From Actinomycetota bacterium (GTDB taxonomy: Bacteria; Actinomycetota; Actinomycetes; Nanopelagicales; Nanopelagicaceae): 7,971 nucleotides of DNA. Where the stretch lies: contig RGYL01000027.1 of assembly GCA_010032085.1 (NCBI GenBank), positions 1-7,971 on the forward strand, in the 5' to 3' direction. The position numbers and the translations under genes were made by a program. Shown here one piece after another: positions 1 through 6,701 of this stretch. Each line of letters opens with the position of its first letter. Position 1 is the stretch's first letter. The notes beneath the pieces were generated by a model. It was not told where the DNA came from and searched no databases. It was given only the letters and a program-made list of their open reading frames with translations.

Positions 1-2
1 TA

Positions 3-893
3 ATTCCGTTTTTCGCGCTCCGTAGCGGATTTATCCGTATGACCGAGACACTTGGTTCGCCAAGCAATAGCCGAGATAAGCGCAATTACATTATTGCACT
101 AGCGCTTAGTTATTCCGGGATTGCTTATTTAATTGCCCTACCAACACTTGGCGGCACTGTCGCAGCCCCGTTTTATATAGCGATTCCGGTTTTGATTTTA
201 GTTTCGTATGTCGCAATATTTATTGCAAGTGGAGCCTTGCCGAATCATAAGCTCCAATTTCCGTGGCAACGGGCGCTACGCCTCGCCTGGATTATGACCA
301 TCGCACTAATCGGTATTGGATCAATTATTTTGAGCGCATCGTTGGTGTATAACTTTGAGGTAGTTGTAAACCTTACAAAAGTCGTCGAACCAGGAGTTTT
401 TGGTGGCCTAGTTCTACTCTTGGGCCAAATACTTTACATCCCAAATATCGCAATCTCTGCCCTAAGTTATGTTGCAGGCAGCGGAGTGAGTATTGGTGCG
501 GGAAGTTTGCTCTCACCATTTGTTCATCGCATCGATGAAATTCCAGCTATCCCTATTCTCGGAGCTCTGCCTTCCAATAGCCATCCATTTGTTTTCCTCT
601 TTGCAATCCCAGTTATTGCATTGGGCACTTTCCTTGCAAGGTACGGAATTCGTACCTATTCGGATGAGGTAGAAGCTAAGAGGTTTTACATTTCTTTCGC
701 TCTTATATTTTTCACCCTGCTCTTCATTCTCTCCCGCGCCAGTAGCGGTGAGTTACTCTCCTCAAATCTCTCTTCAGTCGGTCCAATTTGGTGGGCATTT
801 CCTATCGTTCTCACGCTAGAAGTTCTGATTGGCCTTGCTATCTACATATACGCTCCAAAAGTTTTGCTGAAGATAAGGTCACGCAATGAGTGA
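3..893 (+). CDS. perM: PerM-like (DUF6350) integral membrane protein, 5'-truncated by window edge
   Basis: Polytopic membrane protein of the actinobacterial DUF6350 family, whose M. tuberculosis member PerM (Rv0955) is linked to cell division and persistence. Counting from the Met codon at 39, hydrophobic segments lie near residues 17-34, 44-64, 83-104, 121-143, 184-200, 217-232 and 250-272. The family-typical stretch is at about 144-178: YVAGSGVSIGAGSLLSPF, followed by IPAIPILGALPS. The true start is probably left of the window. The frame stays open to base 3 and encodes IPFFALRSGFIR, which resembles the end of the family's N-terminal membrane region, and 284 residues is short for a family of about 400 or more. 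No clear Shine-Dalgarno sequence precedes the ATG at 39. The 3' end overlaps purH by 8 nt, suggesting translational coupling. Family assignment rests on the central motif and on synteny with purH; the cell-division role here is inferred from the homologue. Confidence 0.8.
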   Translation: MPFFALRSGFIRMTETLGSPSNSRDKRNYIIALALSYSGIAYLIALPTLGGTVAAPFYIAIPVLILVSYVAIFIASGALPNHKLQFPWQRALRLAWIMTIALIGIGSIILSASLVYNFEVVVNLTKVVEPGVFGGLVLLLGQILYIPNIAISALSYVAGSGVSIGAGSLLSPFVHRIDEIPAIPILGALPSNSHPFVFLFAIPVIALGTFLARYGIRTYSDEVEAKRFYISFALIFFTLLFILSRASSGELLSSNLSSVGPIWWAFPIVLTLEVLIGLAIYIYAPKVLLKIRSRNE

Positions 894-2301
894 GGAGAAG
901 TGGGCTCTACTTTCCGTTTCTGAAAAGACCGGAATCATTGAACTTGCCCGACTGCTTCTAAAAAATAATTTCAAGATTCTCGCATCTGACGGCACTCATT
1001 CTTATCTTGCTAGCAATTCCATCACAGTAACTCGTATCGCAGAGTTCACTGGAGCTGAGGAGATATTTGATGGGCGAGTAAAGACTCTCCACCCGCTCAT
1101 TCACGGTGCCATTCTCTTTGATCGAGATAACCCATCCCACGTCTCTGAGGCAAACCGTTTAGGAATAAAACCCATCGAGGTTGTGGTCGTAAACCTTTAC
1201 GGAGAAGAACAATTCGATATCGGTGGACCAGCGCTAATTCGCGCTGCGGCCAAGAACCATAAGAGCATTGCTGTGCTTACCGATCCAACCCAGTACTCGA
1301 AATTCGAAAGAGCTCTTCAAGATGGAACGTTGGATGAATTCAAAATTGAATGTGCAAGAACGGCCTTGGAGTTAACGGCTAGATACGATCTTTCGATTCT
1401 TAGAAGTCTTGCAACTCCACTTCGCTATGGTGAGAATCCTCATCAAGATGGATTCGTTTCGGGAGTACGTGGTGTGGCGGCGGCAACGCTTCTTCAGGGC
1501 GGGCAGCCCTCGTTTAACAACTATTTGGATATGGATTGTGCAACATCGATTGCATCTGATCATAAGATGAACACAACAGTAATTGTTAAGCATGGCGCTC
1601 CTTGTGGAGTCGCTAGCGCCATAGATCCTGTGGATTCATTTTCTAAAGCTCTCAAATCAGATGAAAGCTCGGCTTTTGGCGGCGTGATAGCAACTAATTT
1701 CCCAATTGAGGAAGAGCTAGCCGAAATGATTATCTCCGGATTTTATGAAGTATTGATTGCGCCTTCATACTCAAGTGGTGCGCTAGCGCTTCTAGCTCAA
1801 CGTAAGAGGATGCGCGTCTTGCGACTTGATAAACGCGCCCCGCAACCTTTCAACTTCCGTGAGATAAATGGTGGATTTTTATTTCAAAGCAGTGATTACC
1901 TTGATTTCAGCGATAGTTGGAAACTAGTTGCTGGAAACTTAGTAAGTGAAGAAGTGAAGTCAGATTTGGAATTTGCCTGGCGCTGTGCGGCGCGCACGCG
2001 TAGCAATGCAATAGTCATCGCAAGAGATATGGCCACAGTCGGAATTGGAATGGGCGAAGTTAGTCGGGTTGCGGCTGCGAAGAACGCAGTAGCTCGAGCA
2101 TCAGATCGAGCCGAAGGAGCGGTTGCTGCCAGCGATGGATTTTTTCCTTTCCCTGATGGGTTAGAGATTCTTGCTCACGCTGGAGTACGTGCAATCATCG
2201 CTCCAAGTGGATCTATCCGTGATGAAGAGATTATTGCTGCTGCCGGACGGCTAGGAATTACCCTTTACTTCGCGGCAAATCGTCACTTCTCACATAACTA
2301 G
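886..2301 (+). CDS. purH: Bifunctional AICAR formyltransferase / IMP cyclohydrolase PurH
   Basis: Cytosolic enzyme for the last two steps of de novo IMP synthesis: formylation of AICAR with 10-formyl-THF, then ring closure to IMP. The N-terminal cyclohydrolase domain (about 1-165) shows ALLSVSEKTGI, DGRVKTLHP (K66), DIGGPALIRAAAKNH (D111, K123). The AICAR transformylase domain (about 178-471) shows LRYGENPHQ (180-187), VKHGAPCG with the K235-H236 pair, SSAFGGVIA, RSNAIV (N374), ASDGFFPFPDG and APSGSIRDEE, ending RHFSHN. At 471 residues it is shorter than the usual 510-525. The segment between NLY (103-105) and DIGG (111) and the linker before LRYGENPHQ are both contracted. The phosphate-loop motif reads ASDGT (33-37) where relatives have STGGT or ASGGT. 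The ATG overlaps the end of the perM-like gene, with an AAGG stretch upstream. FolD, encoded next, supplies its folate cofactor. Both active-site sets look intact apart from the Asp at 35. Confidence 0.97.
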   Translation: MSEEKWALLSVSEKTGIIELARLLLKNNFKILASDGTHSYLASNSITVTRIAEFTGAEEIFDGRVKTLHPLIHGAILFDRDNPSHVSEANRLGIKPIEVVVVNLYGEEQFDIGGPALIRAAAKNHKSIAVLTDPTQYSKFERALQDGTLDEFKIECARTALELTARYDLSILRSLATPLRYGENPHQDGFVSGVRGVAAATLLQGGQPSFNNYLDMDCATSIASDHKMNTTVIVKHGAPCGVASAIDPVDSFSKALKSDESSAFGGVIATNFPIEEELAEMIISGFYEVLIAPSYSSGALALLAQRKRMRVLRLDKRAPQPFNFREINGGFLFQSSDYLDFSDSWKLVAGNLVSEEVKSDLEFAWRCAARTRSNAIVIARDMATVGIGMGEVSRVAAAKNAVARASDRAEGAVAASDGFFPFPDGLEILAHAGVRAIIAPSGSIRDEEIIAAAGRLGITLYFAANRHFSHN

Positions 2302-2310
2302 AATTCGCTC

Positions 2311-3138
2311 ATGGCAATAATCCTTGATGGCCGGTTAGCGGCGAGCGAAATCAAGGCAGAGCTATCGAAGATCATCAAGGGCAAGAGACTTGGTTTGGGA
2401 ACCATTCTTGTTGGAGAAGACCCAGGCTCTCGTTCATATGTTGCCGGAAAACACAGAGATTGCGCTGAAGTTGGCATAACTTCCATTCGTATCGATCTTC
2501 CCAAAACCGCCACTCAGACGGAGATTCTAAACGCCATAGCTGAATTGAATAAGAACCCGCAATGCACGGGATTTATAGTTCAGCTTCCACTACCTGGAGG
2601 CGTTGACACAGATAAAGTTTTGGAGGCAATTGATCCAAAGAAGGATGCGGATGGTCTCCATCCATTGAATTTAGGAAAACTAGTATTAAATCAAAAGACT
2701 ATTAATCCATGCACTCCGCAAGCGATAATTGAATTGGTTGAGCGAAACAATATTTCATGGGCTGGGAAGGAAGTAGTTGTAATAGGAAGGGGAGCCACAG
2801 TCGGCCGACCCTTGGGACTGCTTCTCTCGCAGAAAAAAATTAATGCAACCGTGATTCTTACGCATACTGGCACTAAGAATCTCTCCGAACTAACCAAACG
2901 AGCTGACATTATTGTCGCGGCAATCGGTAAGGCCCACTTCCTAACTGAAGATATGGTTTCAGCAAAAGCTGTTGTAATTGATGTTGGATTAACTCGGGTA
3001 GGAGAAAAGCTTTTGGGAGATGTGGATCCAAAAGTTCATCAAGTTGTTGCTGCATATTCCCCAGTCCCTGGTGGAGTAGGGCCGATGACAAGGGCAATGC
3101 TGCTACGCAATGTTGTCGAGATTGGGGCTAAAGCTTGA
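2311..3138 (+). CDS. folD: Bifunctional methylenetetrahydrofolate dehydrogenase / methenyltetrahydrofolate cyclohydrolase FolD
   Basis: Cytosolic enzyme that oxidises 5,10-methylene-THF to methenyl-THF with NADP+ and hydrolyses it to 10-formyl-THF, the formyl donor for PurH just upstream. At 275 residues it is of normal family length. Visible motifs: SRSYVAGKHRDCAEVGI (40-56) with Y43 and catalytic K47, equivalent to K54 of E. coli FolD; GFIVQLPLPGG (88-97) with Q91; DADGLHPLNLGKL (112-124) with D114; PCTP (133-136); the Rossmann nucleotide loop VVVIGRGATVGRPLG (155-169), whose GRG form is common in Actinobacteria; VIDVGLTR (222-229); and the C-terminal signature YSPVPGGVGPMTRAMLLRN (249-267). 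The ATG lies 9 nt after the purH stop with no strong Shine-Dalgarno sequence, so translation may depend on coupling. Its stop shares bases with the TTG start of the next gene. No missing key residues. Confidence 0.97.
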   Translation: MAIILDGRLAASEIKAELSKIIKGKRLGLGTILVGEDPGSRSYVAGKHRDCAEVGITSIRIDLPKTATQTEILNAIAELNKNPQCTGFIVQLPLPGGVDTDKVLEAIDPKKDADGLHPLNLGKLVLNQKTINPCTPQAIIELVERNNISWAGKEVVVIGRGATVGRPLGLLLSQKKINATVILTHTGTKNLSELTKRADIIVAAIGKAHFLTEDMVSAKAVVIDVGLTRVGEKLLGDVDPKVHQVVAAYSPVPGGVGPMTRAMLLRNVVEIGAKA

Positions 3139-3341
3139 AGCGCCTGGGACTTGTGCTTGCTGGAATTTCGATTGCGTTATCAGCTCTCTATTCAGTCCGT
3201 TTAGGTGCGATATCTCTTGCGATAGCGCTCGCCATCTACTCAATTCCGGGGCTTCGTAATCGCAGGAGGATTGACCTGATTGTTCCAATACTTCTTATTG
3301 TGTCCCTAGTTACAGTCGCATTGGCGCTTCCAAGGAGGTAG
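3135..3341 (+). CDS. DUF3017 small membrane protein
   Basis: A 68-residue protein of unknown function, matching the small actinobacterial DUF3017 family, which is typically encoded between folD and mdh, as here. It has about three hydrophobic stretches (roughly residues 5-20, 22-37 and 47-66). The family-like middle, RLGAISLAIAL then LRNRRRIDLIVP, places a basic loop (RNRRR, about 41-45) between membrane segments. It ends in basic residues (LPRR). The start is a TTG overlapping the folD stop (TTGA, 3135-3138), a classic arrangement for coupled translation; no in-frame ATG gives a better protein. Its last codons contain AAGGAGG (3332-3338), a perfect anti-Shine-Dalgarno match but 21 nt from the mdh start. 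The family has no established function, and none is proposed here. Confidence 0.82.
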   Translation: MKRLGLVLAGISIALSALYSVRLGAISLAIALAIYSIPGLRNRRRIDLIVPILLIVSLVTVALALPRR

Positions 3342-3359
3342 CCGGTAGGTTCTCCCGCT

Positions 3360-4316
3360 ATGAGTAGATCTGGGAAAGTGACTGTAGTTGGTGCTGGTTT
3401 CTATGGTTCAACCACCGCACTTCGATTAGCGGAATATGACATCTTCGAAACTGTGGTTTTAACCGATATCGTCGAGGGTAAACCAGAAGGAATTGCTCTT
3501 GATATTAACCAATCTCGTTCTATCGAAGGTTTTGAGACAAAACTTGTTGGCAAGTCCACAACTGCAGAGGGTGCCGGTTATGAAGCAACCGCTAATTCTG
3601 ATGTCGTCGTAATTACTGCTGGCCTTCCTCGTAAGCCTGGAATGAGTCGAATGGATTTAATCGGAGTAAATGCTGGCATTGTTCGAGGCGTTGCTGAAAA
3701 TATTGCTAAGCACTCTCCCAACGCAGTTCTAATTGTTGTATCAAATCCACTCGATGAGATGACTGCGCTAGCCCAAATCGCTTCGAAATTCCCGCACAAT
3801 CGCGTTATGGGTCAAGCTGGAATGCTTGATACCGCTCGTTTCACTCATTTTGTGGCTGAAAAATTAAATGTCCCAGTCTCTTCAGTAAAAACGTTAACAC
3901 TTGGATCACATGGCGAAACTATGGTCCCGGTACCAAGTCGCTGTACCGTAAATGGAAAAGCGCTAAGTGAGTTATTAAGTGGCGCCGAGATCGAAGAATT
4001 AGTAACTCGAACAAGAAATGGCGGGGCCGAGATAGTTGCGCTCCTTAAAACGGGCTCTGCTTACTACGCACCTTCCGCCGCAGCTGCTCGGATGGCTCGA
4101 GCGGTCATAACCGATTCACGCGAAGTCATGCCGGTTTGCGCCTGGGTTACAGGCGAGTATGGAATTAGCGGTGTCTATCTAGGCGTTGAAGCCGAGATTG
4201 GCCGAGCCGGCGTTAATAAAGTCGTGGAAGGCAAACTCACCCCGCAAGAGTTAGAAGAATTGAAGAGAGCTGCGGAAGCAGTTAGATCAAAACAAGCAGA
4301 TGTGAAAGATCTCTAG
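3360..4316 (+). CDS. mdh: Malate dehydrogenase (LDH-like, NAD-dependent)
   Basis: Oxidises L-malate to oxaloacetate in the TCA cycle; cytosolic. The 318-residue protein is the usual length for the LDH-like MDH group. The Rossmann loop is VVGAGFYGS (9-17), and D36 ends the second beta strand, as expected for NAD preference. The substrate loop AGLPRKPGMSR (87-97) carries R91 where lactate dehydrogenases have Gln, which argues for malate, plus R97. VSNPLDEMT (127-135), GQAGMLDTARF with D157 and R160, and LGSHGETMVP with catalytic H184 complete the active site. The C-terminal YGISGVYLGVEAEIGRAGV is family-typical. The ATG at 3360 is the only reasonable start, because an in-frame stop (TAG, 3339-3341) lies just upstream with no GTG or TTG between. 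A weak GGTAGG (3344-3349) may serve as the ribosome binding site. It is followed after 10 nt by icd, pairing two TCA-cycle enzymes. Confidence 0.95.
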   Translation: MSRSGKVTVVGAGFYGSTTALRLAEYDIFETVVLTDIVEGKPEGIALDINQSRSIEGFETKLVGKSTTAEGAGYEATANSDVVVITAGLPRKPGMSRMDLIGVNAGIVRGVAENIAKHSPNAVLIVVSNPLDEMTALAQIASKFPHNRVMGQAGMLDTARFTHFVAEKLNVPVSSVKTLTLGSHGETMVPVPSRCTVNGKALSELLSGAEIEELVTRTRNGGAEIVALLKTGSAYYAPSAAAARMARAVITDSREVMPVCAWVTGEYGISGVYLGVEAEIGRAGVNKVVEGKLTPQELEELKRAAEAVRSKQADVKDL

Positions 4317-4326
4317 AGAGGAAGCC

Positions 4327-5541
4327 ATGTCTAAGATAAAAGTACAGGGAACAGTCGTTGAGCTTGATGGCGATGAGATGACCCGCATTATTTGGGACTT
4401 CATCAAGAAACAACTCATACTTCCTTATCTAGATATAAATCTTGAGTACTACGACCTCGGAATCGAATATCGCGACGCCACCAACGACCAGGTAACGATT
4501 GATTGCGCAAATGCCATCAAAAAGCATGGCGTAGGAGTCAAGTGCGCGACCATCACCCCAGATGAAGCGCGCGTCAAAGAGTTCAACTTAAAGCAGATGT
4601 GGAAGTCCCCAAATGGAACTATTCGCAATATTCTCGGTGGCGTTATTTTCCGCGAGCCAATCATCATTAAGAATGTACCGAGGCTAATTCCTCACTGGAG
4701 TAAGCCAATCGTTATTGGCCGTCATGCTTTTGGTGACCAATACCGTGCCACAGATTTCAAAGTCCCGGGCGCAGGAAAACTAACTGTGACCTTTACCCCT
4801 GCGGATGGTTCAAAGCCTATGGAGTTCAATGTCTTTGATTTCCCAAGCTCTGGCGTTGCTATGACTATGTACAACCTCGACCAATCCATTCGCGATTTCG
4901 CTCGAGCTTCATTTAATTATGGATTGGTTAGAAAGTATCCGGTTTATCTATCAACTAAGAACACAATCTTGAAGGCCTACGATGGTCGCTTCAAAGATAT
5001 CTTCGCAGAAATCTTCGAAAGTGAATTTAAGGATGAGTTTAAGAAGTATGGACTTGAGTATGACCATCGCCTAATCGATGACATGGTGGCTACATCACTT
5101 CGTTGGGAAGGTGGCTATATCTGGGCTTGCAAGAATTACGATGGCGATGTCCAGAGCGATACCGTCGCGCAAGGTTATGGCTCACTTGGGTTAATGACCT
5201 CAGTACTCATGACTCCAGATGGCAAGACCGTTGAAGCAGAGGCTGCTCATGGAACAGTCACTCGTCACTATCGCGATCACCAAGCAGGTAAGGCGACCTC
5301 AACAAATCCAATCGCATCTATTTTTGCTTGGACTCAAGGTCTCCAGCATCGCGCGAAGCTAGATAGCACCCCAGAAGTCGCTAACTTTGCAGCTACTTTG
5401 GAGCGCGTATGCATAGAAACTGTAGAGAGCGGGAAGATGACAAAAGATCTAGCGCTCTTAATCAGCAACGATGCTCCGTGGCTAAATACCCAAGAGTTCC
5501 TAGCTGCGATAGATGAGAATCTAAAGAAAGCTATGAAGTAA
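4327..5541 (+). CDS. icd: NADP-dependent isocitrate dehydrogenase, homodimeric eukaryote-like type
   Basis: Oxidatively decarboxylates isocitrate to 2-oxoglutarate, producing NADPH; cytosolic, TCA cycle. The 404-residue protein aligns closely with human IDH1/IDH2-type enzymes and M. tuberculosis Icd1, not with the E. coli type or the monomeric type of about 740 residues. Isocitrate-binding residues sit at the human IDH1 numbers in the N-terminal half: S94, N96 and R100 (SPNGTIRN), R109, R132 (GRHAFGDQYR) and Y139. K211, D251/D252 and the metal-binding DGDVQSD (272-278) follow with a one-residue offset. The NADP-specific HGTVTRHYR (308-316) contains R313-H314, indicating NADP rather than NAD. 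The start is well supported by GAGAGGAAG (4316-4324) just upstream of ATG. It ends the + strand run, and its stop is only 10 nt from the stop of the convergent ATPase gene. No defect seen. Confidence 0.97.
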   Translation: MSKIKVQGTVVELDGDEMTRIIWDFIKKQLILPYLDINLEYYDLGIEYRDATNDQVTIDCANAIKKHGVGVKCATITPDEARVKEFNLKQMWKSPNGTIRNILGGVIFREPIIIKNVPRLIPHWSKPIVIGRHAFGDQYRATDFKVPGAGKLTVTFTPADGSKPMEFNVFDFPSSGVAMTMYNLDQSIRDFARASFNYGLVRKYPVYLSTKNTILKAYDGRFKDIFAEIFESEFKDEFKKYGLEYDHRLIDDMVATSLRWEGGYIWACKNYDGDVQSDTVAQGYGSLGLMTSVLMTPDGKTVEAEAAHGTVTRHYRDHQAGKATSTNPIASIFAWTQGLQHRAKLDSTPEVANFAATLERVCIETVESGKMTKDLALLISNDAPWLNTQEFLAAIDENLKKAMK

Positions 5542-5551
5542 GAAGATTCAA

Positions 5552-6631
5552 CTAGATGCGGACTCCGGTTTTCGCATCAAATAGGTGAACTGCATCTTTC
5601 TTCGCGGCAACTGTGACTGTTTGACCAGCCTTCGGAGGGTTCTTTGGATCCCAACGAACAATTACCTGAGCGCCTTCATCGCTGGCATTGTTGAACTTAA
5701 CCGCTGAATCGATTGGTTTGCCGTAGACGAACGCATCTGCGCCAAGTTCCTCGACAACTTCTACTTGGATTTCAAATCCCTTAGAAGCGGGCTCAAATCC
5801 TTCCGGACGGATACCAACAATTACAGAACTTCCAGCCGATGCTGGAACAGAGACATCGAGGTGTCCGAGCTTTGCGCTGCCACCAGAAACTGGGGCTATC
5901 AATAGATTCATGGCAGGTGAGCCAATAAAGCCAGCAACGAAAGCATTTGCTGGTGAATCGTAGAGATTACGCGGGGTATCAACTTGCTGTAATAGACCAT
6001 CTTTGAGCACAGCAACGCGATCACCCATAGTCATAGCTTCGACCTGGTCATGTGTTACATAAACAGTTGTGATACCAAGACGGCGCTGTAGCGCTGCAAT
6101 TTGGGTACGAGTCGCTACACGCAACTTTGCATCTAAGTTTGAAAGCGGTTCATCCATTAAGAAGACTTGTGGTTCGCGAACAATTGCCCGGCCCATAGCA
6201 ACGCGCTGACGTTGGCCACCAGAAAGCGCTTTTGGTTTGCGCTCTAGGTAAGGCTCAAGATCAAGTAGTTTTGCAGCTTCAAGGACACGGCGCTCCCGCT
6301 CTTCCTTTGAAACGCCCGCAATTTTTAGAGCGAAACCCATATTCTCTGCAACCGTCATATGTGGGTAGAGCGCGTATGACTGGAAGACCATCGCGATATC
6401 GCGATCTTTTGGCGCAACATTTGTTACATCTCGATCGCCAATAAAGATTGCTCCAGTATCAATCTCTTCCAATCCAGCCAGCATGCGAAGTGATGTTGAC
6501 TTTCCGCAACCTGATGGGCCGACGAGAACTAAAAACTCGCCATCATTAACAGTGAGATTTAACTTATCAACTGCAGGTGCTGCAGTTCCGGGATAGATGC
6601 GTGACGCATCTTTGAATACGACTGATGCCAT
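5552..6631 (-). CDS. Sugar ABC importer ATP-binding protein (MsiK/UgpC/MalK family)
   Basis: ATPase subunit of CUT1-type carbohydrate or glycerol-3-phosphate importers, acting on the cytoplasmic face of the membrane with permease partners. The 359 residues hold an N-terminal nucleotide-binding domain (about 1-235) and a C-terminal MalK-type regulatory/TOBE-like domain (about 240-359, with IVGIRPEGFE in it). Motifs: Walker A GPSGCGKST (38-46), Q-loop Q84 in VFQSYALYPH, signature LSGGQRQRVAMGRAI (136-150), Walker B VFLMDE (156-161), D-loop SNLDAKLR, switch H194 in YVTHDQVEAMTMGDR. The start has a good ribosome binding site, AAGGAAG (complement of 6639-6645), 7 nt before ATG. No permease or substrate-binding gene lies nearby. 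That resembles MsiK of Streptomyces, a stand-alone ATPase shared by several sugar importers; this shared role is inference. Automated pipelines often name this family UgpC, so no symbol is asserted. An 18-bp palindrome sits directly upstream of the ribosome binding site. Confidence 0.95.
   Translation of the reverse strand: MASVVFKDASRIYPGTAAPAVDKLNLTVNDGEFLVLVGPSGCGKSTSLRMLAGLEEIDTGAIFIGDRDVTNVAPKDRDIAMVFQSYALYPHMTVAENMGFALKIAGVSKEERERRVLEAAKLLDLEPYLERKPKALSGGQRQRVAMGRAIVREPQVFLMDEPLSNLDAKLRVATRTQIAALQRRLGITTVYVTHDQVEAMTMGDRVAVLKDGLLQQVDTPRNLYDSPANAFVAGFIGSPAMNLLIAPVSGGSAKLGHLDVSVPASAGSSVIVGIRPEGFEPASKGFEIQVEVVEELGADAFVYGKPIDSAVKFNNASDEGAQVIVRWDPKNPPKAGQTVTVAAKKDAVHLFDAKTGVRI
5555..5578. terminator. 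Weak candidate hairpin at the icd / ATPase convergent junction
   Basis: GATGCG (5555-5560) and CGCATC (5573-5578) are inverted repeats that can extend by a G-U and an A-U pair, giving about an 8-bp stem with an 8-nt loop. It lies just inside the 3' end of the minus-strand ATPase gene and 14 nt past the icd stop. It could slow or end transcription from either side, but neither flank has a convincing T-run, and the stem falls in coding sequence. No other terminator candidate is visible between the convergent genes. Confidence 0.25.
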
Positions 6632-6648
6632 TTTTTCACTTCCTTCTC

Positions 6649-6666
6649 CGGGCAGGTACGTGCCCG
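6649..6666. promoter_or_regulatory. 18-bp near-perfect palindrome upstream of the sugar ATPase gene
   Basis: The sequence CGGGCAGGTACGTGCCCG reads the same on both strands except for one mismatched pair (6655/6660). It lies 17 nt upstream of the ATPase start codon and directly abuts its purine-rich ribosome binding region. As DNA it could be an operator for a dimeric regulator such as a sugar-responsive LacI- or GntR-type repressor. As RNA its arms (CGGGCA/UGCCCG) could form a 6-bp GC-rich stem next to the ribosome binding site. The sequence does not decide between these. Confidence 0.4.
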
Positions 6667-6701
6667 ACGGTCCGTTGGATGAAGCAAGGTGGAACGGGCG
6701 A

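Noticed and set aside
213..226. Inverted repeat GCAATA-TT-TATTGC
   Set aside because: It lies inside the perM-like coding region in AT-rich membrane-segment codons, with a two-base loop too small for a hairpin and no promoter context.
958..1593. Minus-strand open frames opposite purH (958-1140 and 1372-1593)
   Set aside because: They are antisense to strongly conserved PurH codons, have low-complexity or Cys/Arg-rich translations, and show no domain or ribosome binding site.
2298..3288. Minus-strand open frames opposite folD and DUF3017
   Set aside because: They lie antisense to conserved FolD motifs and do not resemble any protein family I recognise.
6232..6444. Plus-strand open frame of 70 codons opposite the ATPase
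   Set aside because: It is antisense to the signature and Q-loop region of the ATPase, and its translation is shaped by those conserved codons.
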